From: JAHIZC01 sp043813305 | GTDB lineage: Bacteria > Omnitrophota > Gorgyraeia > Gygaellales > Profunditerraquicolaceae | Length of the DNA stretch: 47,030 nucleotides | Direction: 5' to 3' | Assembly (NCBI GenBank): GCA_043813305.1 | Contig: JBDRLC010000047.1 | Span: forward strand, 1-47,030 | Part shown: one piece after another, positions 43,686-47,030 of the stretch | Layout of the letters: each line of letters starts with the position of its first letter | Numbering within the stretch: position 1 is the stretch's first letter | Translations under genes and position numbers: made by a program | Notes under the pieces: generated by a model | What the model saw: only the letters and a program-made list of their open reading frames with translations | What the model was told of the DNA's origin: nothing | The model's database searches: none

Positions 43686-44785
43686 TGCATCTACTTGTAA
43701 CCACTAACTGGGATGATAAGTTATTAGAAGGCCTAGATCCTAAAGTTGTAAAGTGGATTTCCGGTCGTTTACCACGAGACGCAGTAGGCGGCAACAGTAT
43801 TACTCCTGAGAATATGGTTAAGAGAATTAGTAAAAAGGGAGTTGAAAAATATATAAAGAAGATACATAAAAAAAATATGAAATTTAATTATTTGCTTGAC
43901 GGACACTGTACGGGTAATAAAGAGTATGGTTGGTACGGTGCGGACAAGATACTACAAATGGTAAAATGGATTTCTGATTCCGGGGCAGATGGAGTTACCG
44001 TTGTCCTGCCGCACTTAGTTCAGCTGATAAAAAAGGATTATCCCCATCTCAAGGTTGGTTTTGGCAGCGTTCGGGGACTTTGGGAGTTGACGCGGATTAA
44101 ATATTATGATAAAGAAGGTGTCGATTGGACGATGCTCCATGCGCCGGCGATTAGAAACTTTAGATTATTAAGAGTAATCAGGAATGCAGTAAAGTGCGAT
44201 CTTTGGTTAGTAGCGAATAGTGCATGTTTACTTTATTGTAATTTTGGTTATGACCACGATAATTATATATCGCATGCCACAAATTATACTGCGCAATTCA
44301 GCTTTACAGACTATTTTCATCTCAACTGCTATAAAACAATGCTCGAGAAGCCGGAGGAGTTGATTAAAAGTCCTTGGATACGCCCAGAGGATTTGTCTGC
44401 ATATGAAAAAATAGGTTATGATAAATTTTTTATTTTACCTAATAGCGCAGATACTAAAAGTCTATTGCAGGCTATCAATGCATATAAAGATAGGCATTAC
44501 GAAGGCAATCTGCTTGATCTTTTATCAGCATCGGGTAAAAAGATATGCCAAGATAAAGGCGGCGGCTTCGCAAAGGGTGCCCCCAGGATTAGCAACGAGA
44601 GATTAGAAGGAATGATAGAATTTTTTGCAAGCAAAAGAGAAGATTGTAGAGGATTGTTATGTAGCGAATGTGGTTACTGCTTGGATCTAGCCAAGAAATG
44701 TGTAACCTGGCCTGATTCAAAGGCCAGAAAGCAATTGCTTAAAAAGTACAGAGAAAGAATAGAAAGGATTGAGGATGGCAGGTAA
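43685..44785 (+). CDS. U32 family protein, diverged copy 3
   Basis: 366 residues, clearly of the same family ('LVTTNWDDKLLEGL', 'SGADGVTVVLPHLVQLIKKDYPHLKVGFGS', 'SPWIRPEDLSAYEKIGYDKF', 'YEGNLLDLLSA', 'CSECGYCLDLAKK') but shorter and more diverged. It keeps the first two core cysteines (CLLYC) and the last (LNCYK), yet the cysteine equivalent to Cys212 of copy 1 is replaced by Phe in 'FSFTDYFHLNC'. The conserved 'EIPGDEKNIQPEIN' block is also lost. Its core cluster must therefore have another ligand or be absent, so it may be a non-catalytic partner. The ATG overlaps the previous stop by one base and follows a GGAGG. Confidence 0.78.
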   Translation: MHLLVTTNWDDKLLEGLDPKVVKWISGRLPRDAVGGNSITPENMVKRISKKGVEKYIKKIHKKNMKFNYLLDGHCTGNKEYGWYGADKILQMVKWISDSGADGVTVVLPHLVQLIKKDYPHLKVGFGSVRGLWELTRIKYYDKEGVDWTMLHAPAIRNFRLLRVIRNAVKCDLWLVANSACLLYCNFGYDHDNYISHATNYTAQFSFTDYFHLNCYKTMLEKPEELIKSPWIRPEDLSAYEKIGYDKFFILPNSADTKSLLQAINAYKDRHYEGNLLDLLSASGKKICQDKGGGFAKGAPRISNERLEGMIEFFASKREDCRGLLCSECGYCLDLAKKCVTWPDSKARKQLLKKYRERIERIEDGR

Positions 44786-45164
44786 GAGCATCGGGAATTT
44801 AAGAGAGGAGATTACAGAACTCGTTCTTAAGCTAACAGAGGAGGACGTTGAGGTACAGGGTGCTTCTGCGCCTGATGTGGAAGCAAATTTTATTGAAGGG
44901 GCTAATGTAGATTCCTTAAAGGCCCTGGAGATAGTTGCGGCGCTGGAGAAGAAGTATAAGATTGAGATAAAGGAAGATGATTTACCTAAATTGAGCTCAA
45001 TAGATGATATGGTGGCTATGGTTGAGAAGCTTACAGGTATCACACCTTTGGTATCCGAGATTCCGAAAGCAAAGAAGCCTAAAGCAAAAAAGGGCCCCGT
45101 AAAGAAGAAAGTGCCGGCAAAACCTAAGAAGAAATCGCCAAAAAAGAAAAAGCTTAGGAAATGA
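44775..45164 (+). CDS. acyl carrier protein with a basic C-terminal tail
   Basis: 129 residues. About residues 5-90 form an ACP: 'LREEITELVLKLTEEDVEVQ', the phosphopantetheine site 'GANVDSLKALEIVAALEKKY' with Ser47, and 'IKEDDLPKLSSIDDMVAMVEKLTG'. The start is ATG 44775, with AAAGG about seven bases upstream; it overlaps the third U32 gene by 11 bases. After the ACP comes a tail of about 32 residues made almost only of Lys, Pro and Ala (about 98-129), like a histone-H1-type tail. Such a tail could bind acidic partner enzymes, membrane phospholipid or nucleic acid. It is not part of ordinary fatty-acid ACPs, so this is probably a dedicated carrier for the cluster. Confidence 0.9.
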   Translation: MAGKSIGNLREEITELVLKLTEEDVEVQGASAPDVEANFIEGANVDSLKALEIVAALEKKYKIEIKEDDLPKLSSIDDMVAMVEKLTGITPLVSEIPKAKKPKAKKGPVKKKVPAKPKKKSPKKKKLRK

Positions 45165-45595
45165 AGCAGCAGCTTACCTTCCAGGAAATCAAAAAAATAA
45201 TACCTTACGATTTCCCTTTTCTTTTGATAGATAAGGCAATTGAAATAGAAAAAGATAAAAGGGCCGTATGCCTTAAAAATGTAACAGGCAATGAGGTGTA
45301 TTTCCTAGGACATTTTAAAGACCAGGCAGTTATGCCCGGGGTGTTGATTATCGAAGCGATAGGACAGGCAGCTTTGATTTTAGTAAAGTACAATCGCAAA
45401 AATAGCGCAAAGTATCTGCTCGCAGCGGTTAATAAAATGCGGTTTTTAAAACCGGTTCTACCAGGCGATCAAATGATCATAGAAGTTAAGGCGACAAAGA
45501 AACTGGGCAATCTTTTTTTAATTTCCGGAAGCGTGACTGTTGACGATGCAGTCGTTGCTAAGGGAGAATTAGTGTTCTCGAAAATCAAAAGATAA
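45161..45595 (+). CDS. FabZ-like 3-hydroxyacyl-ACP dehydratase
   Basis: 144 residues with a single hot-dog fold. Catalytic His51 in 'FLGHFKDQAVMPGVLIIEAIGQ' and Glu65 in the same motif are spaced 14 residues apart as in FabZ. The N-terminal 'IPYDFPFLLIDKAIEI' matches the family, except that the usual PHR is PYD. It would remove water from a 3-hydroxyacyl chain held on the ACP encoded just upstream, whose stop it overlaps (ATGA). No ketoreductase is visible in the window; it may lie downstream or be shared with the housekeeping pathway. Confidence 0.9.
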   Translation: MKQQLTFQEIKKIIPYDFPFLLIDKAIEIEKDKRAVCLKNVTGNEVYFLGHFKDQAVMPGVLIIEAIGQAALILVKYNRKNSAKYLLAAVNKMRFLKPVLPGDQMIIEVKATKKLGNLFLISGSVTVDDAVVAKGELVFSKIKR

Positions 45596-45598
45596 ATA

Positions 45599-46849
45599 AT
45601 GGCAGCACAAAATGACAGACGCGTAGTAATTACCGGTTTAGGGGTACTTTCCCCGATCGGTATTGGCAGAAAAGAGTTTTGGAGTAATTTAATAAAGGGT
45701 AAAAATGGCGTAAAAGAGATTAAATCATTTAACACCTCGCGATACCGAACGCATAAAGGCGGAGAAGTAAAAGATTTTAACCCGGGAAAATTTATAAAAA
45801 AAGTCAAATTACCTTCTTTTTGTCGTTCCGCTCAACTTGCTCTTTCTGCTGCAAGATTAGCAATTGATGATGCAGGACTTAAGGAGCATGATTTATCTTG
45901 GGATAAGAATCGAACTGGAGTTATTATTGGTTCAACCACCGTTGATCCCAGGCTGGGTGAGAAGTATGCATTGGTATGGGCAAAAAGAGGGTATAAGAAT
46001 ACGCCAAAAAATACAATTCATAATGTGAATGTAGATTTTCTGACCGTTGGTCCAGCATGCTGTATCTGTAGCGAATTTTCTATTTCTGGTTTGAGTCTGA
46101 GTCTTCCTGCTGCCTGCGCAGCAGGTAATTATACCATTGGATACGCCTTTGATCTAGTCGAAAGCGGGAGGTTGGATATCGTGATTGCAGGGGGGACTGA
46201 TCCAATGAATCAGTTGGTTTTTGGTGGTTTTAACAGTTTTCTAGCTATGGATCCGGAGAAATGCAGGCCGTTTGATCTTAAAAGAAAAGGTTTAGTTGTA
46301 AGCGAAGGTTCCGGGGTAGTTGTTCTGGAAGAATTGGGACACGCGAAGAAACGAGGGGCTGATGTATATGCTGAGGTATTAGGTTATGGTTTTAACTGTG
46401 ATGCATATCATACCACAGGTTTTCACCCGGATGGTTTAGGAGCTGTGAGAGCAGCAGAGATGGCATTTACTCGCGCTCAAATTAGCCCAGATGATATAGA
46501 CTACATTAATGCGCATGGAACAGCTACTTCCTTAAACGACAAAATAGAGACTAGGGCGATAAAGAAAATTTTCGGAAGAAGGGCGAAAAAAATTCCCGTT
46601 AGTTCCATCAAATCAATGATTGGCCACACTATGGGCGCAGCCAGTGCTATTGAAGCTGTTGCATGCGCTATGGTTGTTAAGGAAGATATTATTCCTCCCA
46701 CTATCAATTATCATACACCTGATCCCGAGTGCGATTTAGATTACGTTCCAAACGTGGCCAGGAGGCAAAAGGTAAATACTGTTTTGTCTAATTCATTTGG
46801 TTTCGGTGGCTATGTAGGGATGTTATTAATAGGAAAATTCAATGGCTAA
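45599..46849 (+). CDS. beta-ketoacyl-ACP synthase (FabF-like), complete active site
   Basis: 416 residues, with the full Cys-His-His triad: Cys173 in 'AACAAGNYTIGYA', His306 in 'YINAHGTATSLND' and His343 in 'IGHTMGAAS', plus the lysine in SSIKSM. It is a close paralog of the histidine-less protein at 39888 (shared 'RTHKGGE', 'GGTD.MNQLVF', 'MDPEKCRPFD'), so the pair arose by duplication within this cluster. Likely role: decarboxylative Claisen condensation on the cluster's ACP, perhaps as a heterodimer with the KSbeta-like copy. It starts three bases after the dehydratase gene and overlaps the next ketosynthase by eight bases. Confidence 0.92.
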   Translation: MAAQNDRRVVITGLGVLSPIGIGRKEFWSNLIKGKNGVKEIKSFNTSRYRTHKGGEVKDFNPGKFIKKVKLPSFCRSAQLALSAARLAIDDAGLKEHDLSWDKNRTGVIIGSTTVDPRLGEKYALVWAKRGYKNTPKNTIHNVNVDFLTVGPACCICSEFSISGLSLSLPAACAAGNYTIGYAFDLVESGRLDIVIAGGTDPMNQLVFGGFNSFLAMDPEKCRPFDLKRKGLVVSEGSGVVVLEELGHAKKRGADVYAEVLGYGFNCDAYHTTGFHPDGLGAVRAAEMAFTRAQISPDDIDYINAHGTATSLNDKIETRAIKKIFGRRAKKIPVSSIKSMIGHTMGAASAIEAVACAMVVKEDIIPPTINYHTPDPECDLDYVPNVARRQKVNTVLSNSFGFGGYVGMLLIGKFNG

Positions 46850-47030
46850 AAAAAGAACAGTAATTACAGGCCTAGGCGTAGTGAGCCCTATAGGCATAGG
46901 TAAAAAACAATTCTGGCAGAATATATTAAATGGCGTGTCGGGAGTTAAGCCGGTTTCCATTTTTAAAACTTTTGATAAAGCTTATAGTTTAGTTGGCGAG
47001 GTCGCAGATTTAGATTTCTCAAGTTATCTG
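46842..47030 (+). CDS. third beta-ketoacyl synthase, 5' part only (runs off the window)
   Basis: The first 63 residues are visible and begin 'KKRTVITGLGVVSPIGIGKKQFW', the FabF N-terminal signature. The sequence after about residue 35 differs from the two other copies, so this is a distinct paralog. It overlaps the previous gene by eight bases. The active site lies beyond the window, so catalytic competence cannot be judged. Confidence 0.85.
   Translation, partial: MAKKRTVITGLGVVSPIGIGKKQFWQNILNGVSGVKPVSIFKTFDKAYSLVGEVADLDFSSYL

Overview
This window most likely comes from an uncultured, anaerobic, diderm bacterium. The best guess is the Omnitrophota (Omnitrophica) or a close relative, probably from a metagenome assembly. 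That placement is inference. It rests on outer-membrane parts (secretins, a porin-like barrel with a C-terminal Phe, an AsmA-like protein, a lipoprotein), a 5,125-residue surface protein, a four-helix-bundle 'S23/IVP' gene dropped into an operon, and oxygen-sensitive chemistry (four radical-SAM or flavin/Fe-S enzymes and three U32-type proteins). All 30 protein genes that I support, and the tRNA, lie on the + strand.

Layout. (1) 1-140: tRNA-Asp, perhaps preceded by the last bases of another tRNA. (2) 293-9540: a lipoprotein, then a compact run of a class V cysteine desulfurase, two tandem paralogous radical-SAM proteins with the cysteine layout of the tetraether-synthase (Tes/MJ0619-like) family, a TPR-like exported protein, an AsmA-like protein and an outer-membrane barrel. 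This looks like lipid or envelope modification plus transport. (3) 9541-9987: a long intergenic region with a strong promoter and three consecutive hairpins. (4) 9988-18326: a secretion or pilus module (MerR-like HTH, ExeA-type ATPase, GspC/PilP-like protein, two tandem secretins of which the second carries a TPR tail) and a two-component pair whose kinase and regulator genes are separated by an IVP gene flanked by heptamer repeats. (5) 18438-37134: a DUF2341 protein, the giant repeat adhesin, a membrane-anchored protein, a zinc metallopeptidase and a 59-residue membrane protein. (6) 37247-47030: a biosynthetic cluster with an SCP2/iron-sulfur-flavoprotein fusion, a B12-type radical-SAM enzyme, a ketosynthase lacking both catalytic histidines, three U32-family proteins, an acyl carrier protein with a basic tail, a FabZ-like dehydratase, a complete ketosynthase and the start of a third.

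The most interesting system is region 6. In proteobacteria the oxygen-independent hydroxylation of ubiquinone uses two U32 proteins (UbiU, UbiV) and an SCP2 lipid-binding protein (UbiT). Here the same two families sit beside a type II fatty-acid/polyketide-like set with a KSalpha/KSbeta-like ketosynthase pair. I infer an anaerobic pathway that builds and then oxidatively tailors an acyl chain; the product is unknown.

A second candidate novelty is a DNA element made of seven-base CTAG-containing units in inverted arms. One copy encloses the IVP gene. Another, without cargo, lies in frame inside the DUF2341 gene. Assignments come from reading motifs in the sequence; no database search was run.
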